Origin: an uncultured Collinsella sp.
GTDB taxonomy: Bacteria > Actinomycetota > Coriobacteriia > Coriobacteriales > Coriobacteriaceae
NCBI GenBank assembly: GCA_902494375.1
Contig: CABUTL010000101.1
Coordinates: 1 to 5,797, forward strand
Length of the DNA: 5,797 nt
Direction of reading: 5' to 3'
The number at the start of each line of letters is the position of its first letter. The first letter of the stretch is position 1. The notes under the pieces are model-generated. The model searched no databases, was not told where the DNA came from, and was given only the letters and a program-made list of their open reading frames with translations. The position numbers and the translations under genes are program-made. Positions 1-5,791 of the stretch are shown one piece after another.

Positions 1-483
1 GCCCGCTACCGCGCTGCTGCCAACTACGCCCGCCGCGTCCTTAAGGCAGAAGGCTATCCCACCCGAGCTGCCGGCACCGTGTTGCTCGCCCTCGCTCGCC
101 TGGAAGACCAGGACGGCTTTTTTGCCCTGGCCCACCAGCTCGAGGAACAGGTGGGGGCAGACGCACTCGAAAACTCTCCTTGGTACCTGCTCGCCCGCAC
201 GATCTTGCTGTTCAAAACAAACAAGATGCGCCCGGCGACGCGCGCGCTGCGTGAGTTCGCTAACCGTTGCGAGGGTGGCGCGTTCTTCTTGCTGAATCCC
301 ATGTACCAGACGCCGTATCTTCCCTGCCGACCCGAGCCGCGCGACCCCTGGGACCTCTCGCACCAGGCGGTTTGGGAAGCCGACGGCATTATCTCGGACA
401 CCCCAGACTTTGCCCCCTGGGCCAACGCCTGCGAAGATGTATCGCAGCTTGCCCAGGAATTTGCGCGCCGCTACGGCTTTTAG
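1..483 (+). CDS. TPR-like helical protein, C-terminal part (5' end outside window)
   Basis: The frame is open from the first base and ends at TAG (481-483), giving the last 160 residues of a longer protein; no start is needed inside the window. The visible part is alpha-helical in character, with Ala/Leu/Arg-rich amphipathic stretches. Around residues 58-92 the spacing of W, L, A, A and F (SPWYLLARTILLF, then ATRALREFANRC) resembles a tetratricopeptide-type helix pair. A Pro/Tyr/Arg-rich segment follows (LLNPMYQTPYLPCRP) and then a final acidic helix. I see no catalytic motif, membrane segment or signal peptide in this part. TPR-like repeats usually mediate protein-protein contacts, but the partner is unknown. 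The gene lies 45 bp upstream of murT-gatD on the same strand with no terminator between them, so co-transcription is plausible. It is clearly coding; the fold assignment is tentative and the function unknown. Confidence 0.8.
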   Translation, partial: ARYRAAANYARRVLKAEGYPTRAAGTVLLALARLEDQDGFFALAHQLEEQVGADALENSPWYLLARTILLFKTNKMRPATRALREFANRCEGGAFFLLNPMYQTPYLPCRPEPRDPWDLSHQAVWEADGIISDTPDFAPWANACEDVSQLAQEFARRYGF

Positions 484-528
484 CGACGCGATCGCCCCGA
501 CCATGTCATCTATGTTAGGAACGGCTTC

Positions 529-2706
529 ATGAACCTCCGCTCATCTCTCGCCTGCACCTCGAGCGATATCGCCCGCTGGGGACTGCGCTCTGTCCTCAAA
601 CGCCAGGGTGGCGTGCTTCCCGGCCGCATCGCCATGAAGATCGACCCCGAGTTGCTGAGCGACCTCGCCGGCCTTGTCGACCGCAGCGTAGTGATTACCG
701 GTACTAATGGCAAGACCACCACCTCCAACCTCATCGCTGACGCCGTTGCTGCCAGCGGCGCTACCGTGGTGTGCAACCGTGCCGGCAACAATATGGAGCC
801 TGGTGTGGTGGGTGCTCTGCTCGAGGCCCGCGGCGGCCTTAAGCACACCAGCAGCGGCAAGCGCGTGGGCGTTTTTGAGTGCGACGAGCTCTACACCGTA
901 CGCGTTCTGCCCAAGCTCAAACCGACGTACTTTGTGCTGCTCAACCTGTTCCGCGACCAGCTAGACCGCTACGGCGAGATTGACCATACCCAAGACGTCA
1001 TCGCCCATGCGTTGGAGCTCTCTCCGACGACAACGCTCATCTACAACGCCGACGATCCGCTGTGCGCCTCGATCGCCGCACGCGTCCCCAACACGGGCAT
1101 CGCCTTTGGCATCGACGGCGCCACGGGCACCGAGTCCGATCGCATTAGCGACTCGCGTTTTTGCTCGCAGTGCAACGCGCCGCTGGAGTATGACTACGTG
1201 CAGTACGGCCAGCTCGGAGCCTATCATTGTCCTTCGTGCGGATGGGAGCGTCCCGCGCTGGTCCGTCGCGTGACGGGCGTGGAGCTCGGCTGCGACGGCT
1301 ACGGCTTTGACCTGGTCTTTGGACCTGCGCCCGACGCTGCTGCTGCACACATCGCCACACGCTACAACGGCCTGTACATGGTCTATAACGTTGCCGCCGC
1401 CTTCTTTGCGGCGCGCGAGCTGGGCGTGGACGCGGCACATCTGCAGCCCACGCTCGATGCCTACGTCCCCGCCGGCGGACGCATGGGCCGCTGGGATATT
1501 GCCGGCCGCACCGTCGAGGCAAACCTGGCAAAGAATCCCGTAGGCTTCGATCGCCAGATCCAGTCCATTAAAACGGCGGGCGGCAGACTCTGCGCCTTCT
1601 TCCTGAACGACAACGACGCCGACGGCCACGATGTCTCGTGGATCTACGACGTTGACTTCGAGCGCATCGCCGATACCCCAGGGCTTGTCGCCTTTGTCGG
1701 AGGTACGCGCGCGCACGATATGCAGGTACGCCTGAAGTACGCCGGCATCGACGCCGCCATCATCTCGAATATCGAGCAGGCGATCGGCGCCGTGGCAGAC
1801 GAGGCCGCCAATGACACCTTCTACGCCGTCGCCAACTACACGGCCTTCCCGCCGCTGGTCAAGGAACTCGACGAGCTTAAGGGCACCGATGCGAGCTCGG
1901 TTGCCTCCCACGCCGTAACGCGCGCCGATGGCGGCGCTGTCCCCACCGACATTGTGCCGGTCGAGCTCTCGCGTCCGCTGCGCATCGTCTACCTGTATCC
2001 CGATGCCCTCAACCTCTATGGCGACGGCGGCAACGTCATCGTCCTCGAGCGCCGCTGCGCCTGGCGTGGCATTCCCGTGCGCGTGGACGAGGTCCGCATG
2101 GGCGAGACGCTCGATCTCACCGACGCCGATATCGTCATGATGGGCGGTGGCTCCGACCGCGACCAGTTGGCTGTGGCACATGAATTGCTCGCTCAAAAAG
2201 ACAAGGTCGCGGCCTATGTTGAGGACGGCGGCTCGCTGCTCGCTATCTGCGGCAGCTATCAGCTGCTCGGCCGTTCGTACTATATGGGCGAAAATCGCAT
2301 CGAGGGCCTGGGCGTCGTTGCCGCCGAGACCGTGCGCGGCTCCGACCGCTTGATCGGCAACGTCGCCGTCAAGACCAACCTGGCACCCGAGCCCTTTGTG
2401 GGATTCGAAAACCACGGCGGCCGCACCCTGCTCGATGCAGAGGCCACGCCGCTCGGAACGTCTGTCGTCACGGGTACCGGCAACAACGGCGACGATGGCT
2501 TTGAGGGCCTCATCTACAAGGGCGTCATCGGCACATACCTACACGGACCGGCACTACCCAAGAACCCCGAGCTCGCTGACTGGCTCATCGCCCACGCCCT
2601 CGAGCGCCGTGGCGACGCACAGGCCGCCGCCCTGCTGCCGCTCAAGCCCCTCGACGACGCTTACGAGCACGCCGCCCACGACGCCGCGATGAAGCTCCTC
2701 CCCTAA
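529..2706 (+). CDS. murT-gatD: Fused MurT-GatD lipid II isoglutaminyl synthase
   Basis: This 725-residue cytoplasmic enzyme is predicted to amidate the alpha-carboxyl of D-Glu in the lipid II stem peptide, giving D-isoglutamine, using ATP and glutamine. Residues 1-447 match MurT, a Mur-ligase relative: P-loop GTNGKTTT (58-65), a family RDQLDRYGE motif (142-150), an inserted four-Cys zinc ribbon (C212, C215, C234, C237) and the C-terminal DUF1727-type region with NDNDADGHDVSWIYDVDFE (360-378). Aspartate in that last motif (probably D368) has been implicated in catalysis in the family. Residues ~483-700 match GatD, a class I amidotransferase-like domain starting LRIVYLYPDALNLYGDGGN, with the likely nucleophile C574 (LAICGSYQLLG) and His672 (GTYLHGP). 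A 35-residue Ala/Ser/Asp-rich linker joins them. In Staphylococcus aureus and Streptococcus pneumoniae these are separate murT and gatD genes, so the fusion is unusual. The start is supported by AGGAA (517-521), 7 nt before ATG. TAA stop; terminator directly downstream. Confidence 0.93.
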   Translation: MNLRSSLACTSSDIARWGLRSVLKRQGGVLPGRIAMKIDPELLSDLAGLVDRSVVITGTNGKTTTSNLIADAVAASGATVVCNRAGNNMEPGVVGALLEARGGLKHTSSGKRVGVFECDELYTVRVLPKLKPTYFVLLNLFRDQLDRYGEIDHTQDVIAHALELSPTTTLIYNADDPLCASIAARVPNTGIAFGIDGATGTESDRISDSRFCSQCNAPLEYDYVQYGQLGAYHCPSCGWERPALVRRVTGVELGCDGYGFDLVFGPAPDAAAAHIATRYNGLYMVYNVAAAFFAARELGVDAAHLQPTLDAYVPAGGRMGRWDIAGRTVEANLAKNPVGFDRQIQSIKTAGGRLCAFFLNDNDADGHDVSWIYDVDFERIADTPGLVAFVGGTRAHDMQVRLKYAGIDAAIISNIEQAIGAVADEAANDTFYAVANYTAFPPLVKELDELKGTDASSVASHAVTRADGGAVPTDIVPVELSRPLRIVYLYPDALNLYGDGGNVIVLERRCAWRGIPVRVDEVRMGETLDLTDADIVMMGGGSDRDQLAVAHELLAQKDKVAAYVEDGGSLLAICGSYQLLGRSYYMGENRIEGLGVVAAETVRGSDRLIGNVAVKTNLAPEPFVGFENHGGRTLLDAEATPLGTSVVTGTGNNGDDGFEGLIYKGVIGTYLHGPALPKNPELADWLIAHALERRGDAQAAALLPLKPLDDAYEHAAHDAAMKLLP

Positions 2707-2713
2707 CGCCCCG

Positions 2714-2750
2714 CCACCACAAAGGGGACAGGCACCCTTGTGGTGGTTTT
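2714..2750 (+). terminator. Intrinsic terminator of murT-gatD
   Basis: A 9-bp perfect stem, CCACCACAA (2714-2722) with TTGTGGTGG (2738-2746), extends by GGG/CCC past a bulged A and is followed by TTTT (2747-2750). It begins 8 bp after the murT-gatD stop codon. The loop side contains GGGGACAGGCACC, a word I recall from REP-like elements in several phyla; that association is from memory and unverified. Confidence 0.85.
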
Positions 2751-2948
2751 GACCTGCCACGACAGTTTGTCTCGATCTGTAACATTTAGACCGTTGAAAG
2801 TCGTCTTACTGTTACAGATTGAGATATTCGTCCCGACGCCCGCCATCCGTCTCGATCTGTAACAGATAGAGCCGATTTGCCCGCCCAGATGTTACAGATT
2901 GAGATATTTGAAAATCGGAATAGAAGCCTACTCCTGTGTGGTGGTTTT
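2739..2948. repeat. 12-bp direct repeats flanking the inverted-motif array
   Basis: TGTGGTGGTTTT occurs exactly at 2739-2750, where it forms the 3' arm and T-run of the murT-gatD terminator, and again at 2937-2948. The two copies bracket the 186 bp that contain the four-motif array. This could be a target-site duplication from insertion of a small element, or a partial duplication of the terminator. The repeat is G/T-only, so coincidence is not excluded. Confidence 0.45.
2769..2908. repeat. Two tandem inverted-repeat units (four copies of a 15-bp motif, 80-bp period)
   Basis: The core TCTCRATCTGTAACA occurs four times in alternating orientation: + at 2770-2784, - at 2810-2824, + at 2850-2864, - at 2890-2904. 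Like-oriented copies are exactly 80 bp apart and identical over at least 16 bp (GTCTCGATCTGTAACA) and 19 bp (TGTTACAGATTGAGATATT). Each inverted pair encloses 25 bp, and those 25-bp spacers do not resemble each other. The single difference between the two orientations (G versus A) becomes a G-U wobble if the + strand is transcribed, so each unit can fold as a 15-17 bp RNA stem. The third copy is also a local palindrome (ATCTGT-A-ACAGAT). This could be a REP/BIME-type element, a paired protein-binding site or a structured RNA. No protein gene is visible in 2707-3004. Confidence 0.85.
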
Positions 2949-2985
2949 CCAGTTTGCCAACGATATACGCGCCGGCAAAAAAGTC

Positions 2986-2994
2986 TGCTATACT
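2986..2994 (+). promoter_or_regulatory. Extended -10 promoter element for tRNA-Glu
   Basis: TGC directly followed by TATACT (2989-2994) forms an extended -10 element 10 bp before the mature tRNA 5' end, which puts the likely transcription start around 3000-3002. No good -35 hexamer lies at 16-18 bp spacing; the nearest resemblance, TTGCCA at 2954-2959, is too far away. An extended -10 can partly compensate for a weak -35. Confidence 0.7.
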
Positions 2995-3004
2995 CTTTCC
3001 CGCT

Positions 3005-3081
3005 GTCCCCATCGTCTAGCGGCCAAGGACGCCACCCTTTCAAGGTGGATATCGCGGGTTCGAATCCCGCTGGGGGCACCA
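3005..3081 (+). tRNA. tRNA-Glu (anticodon TTC), CCA encoded
   Basis: The cloverleaf can be drawn by eye. The acceptor is GTCCCCA (3005-3011) with TGGGGGC (3071-3077), including one T-G pair. The D-arm lies in 3014-3030. The anticodon stem is CCACC/GGTGG (3032-3036, 3044-3048) around loop CTTTCAA, anticodon TTC at 3039-3041. The T-arm is GCGGG-TTCGAAT-CCCGC (3054-3070), followed by discriminator A and an encoded CCA (3079-3081). It reads GAA/GAG glutamate codons. It is the only tRNA in the window and has its own promoter and terminator, so it looks monocistronic. Confidence 0.97.
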
Positions 3082-3092
3082 TTTAAATCGAG

Positions 3093-3124
3093 AAGCCCGT
3101 TGCCCACGCGGTGACGGGCTTTTT
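3093..3124 (+). terminator. Intrinsic terminator of tRNA-Glu
   Basis: AAGCCCGT (3093-3100) pairs with ACGGGCTT (3114-3121), with a possible inner CAC/GTG pairing, and a run of five T ends at 3124. It starts 11 bp after the CCA. Its T-run overlaps the left end of the palindrome at 3121-3186. Confidence 0.88.
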
Positions 3125-3186
3125 GCTACCGATATGCCGGGATTCGAACCCGACAGGGTGCGGATCCCGGCAAATCGGTAGCAAAA
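3121..3186. repeat. 66-bp near-perfect palindrome carrying an inverted tRNA T-arm copy
   Basis: Arms 3121-3151 and 3156-3186 pair around loop GACA. Of 31 positions, 28 are Watson-Crick, one is G-T (3144/3163) and two mismatch (3134/3173, 3147/3160). The outer part reads TTTTGCTACCGAT and its complement ATCGGTAGCAAAA. Bases 3138-3152 (CGGGATTCGAACCCG) are the exact reverse complement of the tRNA-Glu T-arm at 3055-3069; the right arm holds a degraded counterpart. The palindrome ends in AAAA on both strands, so it is not itself a typical intrinsic terminator. It sits between two converging terminators. It may be a tRNA-derived dispersed repeat or a recombination-site remnant; its role is unknown. 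Confidence 0.85.
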
Positions 3187-3212
3187 CGGACTCCAAAGCG
3201 TCCTTCGCAAAC

Positions 3213-3249
3213 AAAAAGCCGGGGCCCGCGCGATGCGGACCCCGGCTTT
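3213..3249 (-). terminator. Intrinsic terminator of the type III glutamine synthetase gene
   Basis: On the minus strand AAAGCCGGGG pairs with CCCCGGCTTT (arms 3240-3249 and 3215-3224). After one C-A mismatch there is an inner 4-bp CCGC/GCGG stem, and the hairpin is followed by a run of five T (A at 3213-3217 on +). It begins 27 bp after the gene's stop codon and converges on the tRNA-Glu terminator. Confidence 0.92.
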
Positions 3250-3276
3250 CAACCGTGACGGCATGCTGTCCCAGTC

Positions 3277-5364
3277 CTACACGTAGAACAGAATGTCGTC
3301 GTAGGTCGGGACCGGCCAGTAGTCGGCGGCGACGATCTCCTCCATGGCATCCACGGCGGCGCGCAGCGTATCCATAGCGGGAACGACCTCGTGTGCATAC
3401 ACATTGGCCTGCTCCTGACCATCGAGGGCTTCGGCCTTCTGATGCACGACATCGAGCGCCTTGATGGAATCGTTGATGGTGGTGATACCGTTGCAGAGCT
3501 TGTTGAGCGTGTTCTGCTCGCACTGCATGGCGGCCTCCGCACCAGCGGCACGAATAGTCTCAAGGCCCTTAGCGACCTTGGTGGCATAGGCGGTAATGAC
3601 CGGGCGATAGGTGCGACGCGCCTCGCGAACCATCGTGGTGGCCTCGATGTTCATGAGCTTGTTGTACTTCTCGAGCTTGCAGTCGTAGCGGCACTGGGCC
3701 TCGGCCTTGGTCAGGACACCTGTCTCCTCAAAGAGCGCGATGGCCTTATCGGAAACAAAGGCGGGCAGGGCGTCAGCCGTGGTCTTGTTGTTGGCAAGGC
3801 CGCGCTTCTCGGCCTCAACGGGCCACTCGTCGGAGTAGCCATCGCCGGAAAAGAGAATGCGCTGGTGGTCGGTCAGGACCTTCTTGCAGTACTCGAGCGC
3901 AGCGTCCTGGAACTCATCCTCGGGCGTACCCTCAAGCGCGTCGGCGAAGGACTTGAGCGACTTGGCCACGGCGGCATCGAGCACCAGGTTGGAGTCGGAG
4001 ACGTTCTGCTCGGAGCCGCAGGCACGGAACTCGAACTTATTGCCGGTAAAGGCAAACGGGGAGGTGCGGTTGCGGTCGGTGTTGTCCTGCATCAGCTTGG
4101 GCAGGGTATCGGCGCCCAGGTCGAGCACGCCGCGCGTGGCATGGACGGAAGCCTTACCATCGATGATCTTCTCGACGACCTCGGTAAGCTGGTCGCCCAG
4201 GAAGATGGACATAATCGCCGGAGGAGCCTCGTTGGCGCCCAGACGATGGTCGTTGCCGGCCGAGGCAACGGAGGCACGCAGGAGCTCCTGATAGTTATCG
4301 ACGGCCTCGATCACCGCGGTGAGGAAGACGATGAACTGCAGGTTGTCGAGCGGGGTGTCGCCCGGATCGAGCAGATTCTCGGACTCGGTGCCAAGCGACC
4401 AGTTGTTGTGCTTGCCCGAACCGTTGATGCCCTCGAAGGGCTTCTCGTGCAGCAGACAGACCAAGTCGTGGCGGGAGGCGATGAGCTTCATCTTCTCCAT
4501 CATGACCAGATTCTGGTCGATGGCCTCGTTGACTTCGCCATAGACGGGGGCGAGCTCATGCTGGCAGGGAGCAACCTCGTTGTGCTTGGTCTTGGCGGGA
4601 ATGCCAAGCGCCCACAGTTCATCGTCCAGGTCCTTCATATAGGCCGAGACAGTGGGGCGGATAGCGCCAAAGTAGTGCTCCTCGAGCTCCTGGCCCTTGC
4701 AGGGAGCAGCACCAAAGAGGGTGCGGCCGGTGATGACCAGGTCCTTGCGCTTGCGGTAAGCGTCCTTCTTGATCAGGAAGTACTCCTGCTCGTCGCCCAC
4801 GGAAGGAACGACCTTCTTGGGGGTCTTGCCAAACAGCGCCAAAACGCGCTTAGACTCACGCGAGAGCGCGGTCATGGAACGCAGCAGCGGGGTCTTCTTG
4901 TCCAGGGCCTCGCCCGTGTAGGAGCAGAAAGCCGTGGGGATGCACAGGACATCGTCCTTGATAAAGGCGGGGCTGGTGGGATCCCAAGCGGTGTAGCCAC
5001 GGGCCTCGAAGGTAGCACGCAGGCCGCCGTTGGGGAAGCTCGAGGCATCGGGCTCGCCCTGGATGAGGTTCTTGCCCGTAAACTTGGTAATGGCGGTGCC
5101 GTCGTGGTTGGGCTCCAGGAAGCTGTCGTGCTTCTCGGAAGTAATGCCCGAAAGCGGCTGGAACCAGTGCGCGTAGTGCGTCGCGCCCTTGGAGATGGCC
5201 CAGACCTTCATGGCGTGGGCAACGGCGTTGGCCACATCCAGGTCGAGCGGCTCACCGCCCTCGAGGGTTGCAGCAAGGCGCTTCCAAATGTCCTTGGGGA
5301 GGTAGTCCTTCATGACTTCCTCAGAGAACACCATGGTCCCGAAGCGGTCAGTAAGTTCGGCCAT
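3277..5364 (-). CDS. glnN: Type III glutamine synthetase (GSIII)
   Basis: A 695-residue cytoplasmic enzyme that makes glutamine from glutamate, ammonia and ATP. Length and motifs fit GSIII, not the ~450-residue type I. Numbered from the chosen start: GSIII-type N-terminal motifs [20 protein letters not shown] (86-105) and [20 protein letters not shown] (110-129); metal-binding GDEQEYFLI (190-198); [11 protein letters not shown] (263-273); [18 protein letters not shown] (306-323); [11 protein letters not shown] (374-384); nucleotide/glutamate-site [20 protein letters not shown] (432-451); then a long helical C-terminal region. I do not see the NLYDLPP adenylylation motif of type I enzymes. An ATG at 5427 is in frame, but 5364 (MAELTDRFG) is preferred because AAGGGAG (5371-5377) lies 6 nt upstream and the extra 21 residues do not look conserved. 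The gene is monocistronic, convergent with tRNA-Glu, and ends at its own terminator. Nitrogen regulation is suggested by a GlnR-like box upstream. Some annotations call such genes glnA. Confidence 0.96.
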   Translation of the reverse strand: MAELTDRFGTMVFSEEVMKDYLPKDIWKRLAATLEGGEPLDLDVANAVAHAMKVWAISKGATHYAHWFQPLSGITSEKHDSFLEPNHDGTAITKFTGKNLIQGEPDASSFPNGGLRATFEARGYTAWDPTSPAFIKDDVLCIPTAFCSYTGEALDKKTPLLRSMTALSRESKRVLALFGKTPKKVVPSVGDEQEYFLIKKDAYRKRKDLVITGRTLFGAAPCKGQELEEHYFGAIRPTVSAYMKDLDDELWALGIPAKTKHNEVAPCQHELAPVYGEVNEAIDQNLVMMEKMKLIASRHDLVCLLHEKPFEGINGSGKHNNWSLGTESENLLDPGDTPLDNLQFIVFLTAVIEAVDNYQELLRASVASAGNDHRLGANEAPPAIMSIFLGDQLTEVVEKIIDGKASVHATRGVLDLGADTLPKLMQDNTDRNRTSPFAFTGNKFEFRACGSEQNVSDSNLVLDAAVAKSLKSFADALEGTPEDEFQDAALEYCKKVLTDHQRILFSGDGYSDEWPVEAEKRGLANNKTTADALPAFVSDKAIALFEETGVLTKAEAQCRYDCKLEKYNKLMNIEATTMVREARRTYRPVITAYATKVAKGLETIRAAGAEAAMQCEQNTLNKLCNGITTINDSIKALDVVHQKAEALDGQEQANVYAHEVVPAMDTLRAAVDAMEEIVAADYWPVPTYDDILFYV

Positions 5365-5370
5365 ACGGAA

Positions 5371-5377
5371 CTCCCTT
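5371..5377 (-). promoter_or_regulatory. Shine-Dalgarno deciding the GSIII start
   Basis: AAGGGAG on the minus strand lies 6 nt before the ATG at 5364. The alternative upstream ATG at 5427 has no comparable purine-rich site and falls inside a hairpin (5420-5439), so the shorter protein is preferred. Confidence 0.85.
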
Positions 5378-5385
5378 CGTATCGG

Positions 5386-5439
5386 CACCGCGTGAGAAGC
5401 GGTGTTGATTACTAACGAACGAGTCATAGCTTAGACTCG
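5386..5439 (-). other. Two short hairpins in the GSIII leader
   Basis: CACCGC/GCGGTG (5386-5391 and 5399-5404) forms a 6-bp stem with a 7-nt loop, 8 nt upstream of the Shine-Dalgarno. CGAGTC/GACTCG (5420-5425 and 5434-5439) forms a second 6-bp stem with an 8-nt loop. If the transcript starts upstream of 5439, both would be in its 5' untranslated leader. Neither is followed by a T-run on the minus strand, so they are not obvious attenuators. I do not recognise a known riboswitch class. Confidence 0.45.
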
Positions 5440-5443
5440 CCGT

Positions 5444-5481
5444 GTTTCCGCGACATTACCGTTATGTTGCCGTCGCGAAAC
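5444..5481 (-). promoter_or_regulatory. GlnR-like operator upstream of GSIII
   Basis: Read on the minus strand from 5481 to 5444 the region gives GTTTC-n6-GCAAC-n6-GTAAT-n6-GAAAC, four pentamers at exact 11-bp intervals. The actinobacterial (OmpR-family) GlnR box is usually written gTnAC-n6-GaAAC-n6-GtnAC-n6-GAAAC. Each of the first three pentamers departs from it at one position and the last is perfect. Its place 80-117 bp before the start codon of a glutamine synthetase gene is where such a site is expected. The outer parts also form an inverted repeat (TTTCCGCGAC with GTCGCGAAA). No GlnR gene is in the window, so the binding protein is inferred. A poor -10 (TATGAC, 5428-5423) with no good -35 lies just downstream, which would suit an activator-dependent promoter, but that is speculative. 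Confidence 0.4.
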
Positions 5482-5487
5482 CAATCA

Positions 5488-5551
5488 TTGAGGTTACCCT
5501 ATCGAGGCGGCGTTGCCACCCTCAACAGCCAATCAACTGCATAAATTGCAG
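5488..5551. other. Inverted repeats in the far GSIII upstream region
   Basis: TTGAGG (5488-5493) and CCTCAA (5520-5525) can pair around a GC-rich interior. CTGCA-N5-TGCAG (5537-5551) is a 15-bp operator-like palindrome. Either could be a regulator site for the GSIII gene or for the divergent gene starting at 5792. I cannot assign a factor, and no clear sigma-70 promoter for the GSIII gene is visible here. Confidence 0.35.
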
Positions 5552-5582
5552 ACCTCTCCCCATGGTTTAAGGATAGTCAATT

Positions 5583-5644
5583 TGGGACAGGGCTTTATTA
5601 ACTGGTATTTCGCATCAGATACCATTCAATATAGCCCCATCCTA
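5583..5644. repeat. 62-bp imperfect inverted repeat in the divergent intergenic region
   Basis: Four paired blocks share one centre near 5613.5: TGGGA/TCCTA (one G-T pair), GGGCT/AGCCC, TATT/AATA and TGGTAT/ATACCA, separated by 1-3 mismatched positions. About 21 of 31 arm positions are Watson-Crick, plus two wobbles. The stretch is AT-richer than the flanking genes. ACAGGGC (5587-5593) can instead pair with GCCCTGT (5653-5659), which would exclude the GGGCT/AGCCC block. The element lies ~150 bp upstream of the + strand gene at 5792. The rest of the gene-free interval 5365-5791 holds only the other sites listed here. Confidence 0.55.
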
Positions 5645-5688
5645 CATTGACCGCCCTGTTATAGGAAGTACCGATAGCGAAGCGTTTT

Positions 5689-5708
5689 CGATTGGTATCA
5701 CCAAATCG
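5689..5708. other. Small inverted repeat upstream of the right-hand gene
   Basis: CGATTGGT (5689-5696) pairs with ACC-A-AATCG (5700-5708) across loop ATC with one bulged A. Its core TGGTAT repeats the inner arm of the 5583-5644 element (5603-5608). It lies 34 bp upstream of a candidate -10, a possible position for an operator. Confidence 0.3.
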
Positions 5709-5741
5709 CGAGAGAAACTCCACCTTAGCGCGGTCGTGCTG

Positions 5742-5747
5742 TAGAAT
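5742..5747 (+). promoter_or_regulatory. Candidate -10 element for the right-hand gene
   Basis: TAGAAT matches the TATAAT consensus at five of six positions and lies 45 bp upstream of the start codon at 5792. No convincing -35 hexamer is seen at 16-18 bp spacing, so the promoter call is weak. Confidence 0.4.
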
Positions 5748-5791
5748 CCTTGCAACAAAACATCGCACCTAGGCATCTAAAGGAGCACGAT

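Noticed and set aside
505..528. TATGTT at 511-516 as a -10 promoter for murT-gatD
   Set aside because: There is no matching -35, and it would leave an untranslated leader only a few bases upstream of the Shine-Dalgarno; chance match is more likely.
961..2415. 484-codon open frame on the minus strand inside murT-gatD
   Set aside because: It lies fully antisense to a gene with conserved MurT and GatD motifs, has biased composition and no recognisable domain.
2769..2908. Minimal CRISPR array
   Set aside because: Repeats alternate in orientation, gaps alternate between 25 and 20 bp, and no cas gene is present, so it is an inverted-repeat pair structure.
3121..3186. A second tRNA gene on the minus strand
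   Set aside because: Only a T-arm consensus is present; no anticodon arm or D-arm can be drawn, and the surrounding bases pair as one long hairpin instead.
3040..3264. Short open frames crossing the tRNA-Glu and terminator region on both strands
   Set aside because: They read through the tRNA, two terminators and the 66-bp palindrome. Their similar peptides on opposite strands are a product of the palindrome.
3391..5415. 674-codon open frame on the + strand opposite the glutamine synthetase gene
   Set aside because: The minus strand carries unmistakable GSIII motifs throughout. The + strand product is a low-complexity Leu/Gly/Val/Asp-rich translation typical of an antisense frame in GC-rich DNA.
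5365..5427. GSIII start at the upstream ATG (5427), giving 716 residues
   Set aside because: There is no adequate ribosome binding site at 5427, while the ATG at 5364 has AAGGGAG at 6 nt spacing and begins at a family-like N-terminus.
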